Source: Bactrocera neohumeralis (taxonomy: Eukaryota > Arthropoda > Insecta > Diptera > Tephritidae). From it: 64,000 bases of DNA. A model generated the notes under the pieces. The model was given only the letters and a program-made list of their open reading frames with translations, had not been told where the DNA came from and did no database searches. The stretch is taken from the NCBI RefSeq assembly GCF_024586455.1, contig NC_065920.1:77182215-77246214 (forward strand), written 5' to 3'. The translations under genes were made by a program, and so were the position numbers. Below are positions 63,893 to 64,000 of the stretch, piece by piece (within the stretch, counting starts at the first letter, position 1; every line of letters starts with the position of its first letter).

Positions 63893-64000
63893 ATGTCTTT
63901 GCTCAAGCGCAAATGCACGCTACTCTTTGGCGTCTGCTCGTTGACTCTAGTGCTCGCTTGCCTTTTGAAGCAGCCGACTACGGCTAATGCATGCTCTAGT
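63893..64000 (+). CDS. spi: Spitz (EGFR ligand, TGF-alpha-like), 5' part cut by window end
   Basis: The first 36 codons are present and run off the window. Residues 1-33 form a signal peptide: basic start MSLLKRK, a hydrophobic core (LLFGVCSLTLVLACLL), then TTANA. Cleavage after Ala33 leaves Cys34-Ser-Ser. This matches the mature N-terminus of Drosophila Spitz, whose first residue (Cys29, followed by Ser-Ser) is palmitoylated by Rasp. The EGF domain and membrane helix lie beyond the window. On this short stretch alone the call would be weak. It is strengthened by the upstream miR-2 cluster, which in Drosophila is in a spi intron. Spitz is the main secreted activator of fly EGFR signalling, released by Star and Rhomboid. 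Confidence 0.75.
   Translation, partial: MSLLKRKCTLLFGVCSLTLVLACLLKQPTTANACSS

Noticed and set aside
1..64000. tRNA, rRNA and CRISPR-like arrays
   Set aside because: None seen on reading both strands; the regular repeats found are microsatellites or short tandem duplications.

Overview
The window is eukaryotic, AT-rich and intron-containing. Gene content, GTAAGT/CAG splice sites, a three-hairpin miR-2 cluster and the repeats fit a higher fly (Diptera, Schizophora). A tephritid fruit fly is my best guess: the dispersed repeats resemble ones I remember from that family, but I could not search. Eight protein-coding genes and three microRNA genes can be supported. About half of the window is one gene-poor, repeat-rich block.

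Layout, left to right. 898-4669 (-): a five-exon ethanolamine phosphotransferase (EPT1/SELENOI family) without selenocysteine. 6603-24153 (-): Cep104, eight exons, with a 12.9 kb first intron. Inside that intron, on the opposite strand, lies a three-exon cytochrome b561-domain gene (13690-17970, +). Its own large intron is packed with dead mariner elements. 24920-25761 (+): Dpm1, divergent from Cep104. 26341-26655 (+): single-exon Dda1. 27614-28205 (-): ND-B22 (NDUFB9), convergent with Dda1. 29335-30666 (+): an RFXANK/ANKRA2-like ankyrin protein, divergent from ND-B22.

From about 32.4 kb to the window end no intact ORF looks like a gene until 63893. There an ATG opens a signal peptide followed by Ala-Cys-Ser-Ser, the mature N-terminus of the EGFR ligand Spitz. 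The upstream block carries mir-2b-2, mir-2a-1 and mir-2a-2 at 59.7-60.8 kb. In Drosophila this same cluster lies in a spitz intron, which supports reading the block as the long 5' intron(s) of spi. A plausible non-coding first exon lies at 32454-33169 and a plausible second UTR exon starts at 63162.

Mobile DNA is abundant and mostly dead: at least six mariner/IS630-type remnants, a long-inverted-repeat Tc1 copy, another Tc1 fragment, two or three 3' tails of a jockey-type LINE, a MITE-like inverted repeat, and five loci of a dispersed repeat containing a CTATAGCATATAGCTG core. Apart from spi and its microRNAs the genes are housekeeping: ER lipid and glycosylation precursors (EPT1, Dpm1), mitochondrial complex I (ND-B22), CRL4 ubiquitin ligase (Dda1), cilia (Cep104) and transmembrane electron transfer (b561). 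Nothing suggests an operon or a novel multi-gene system. The most informative points are the spi/miR-2 arrangement, the nested b561 gene, and the long-range Cep104 first exon.
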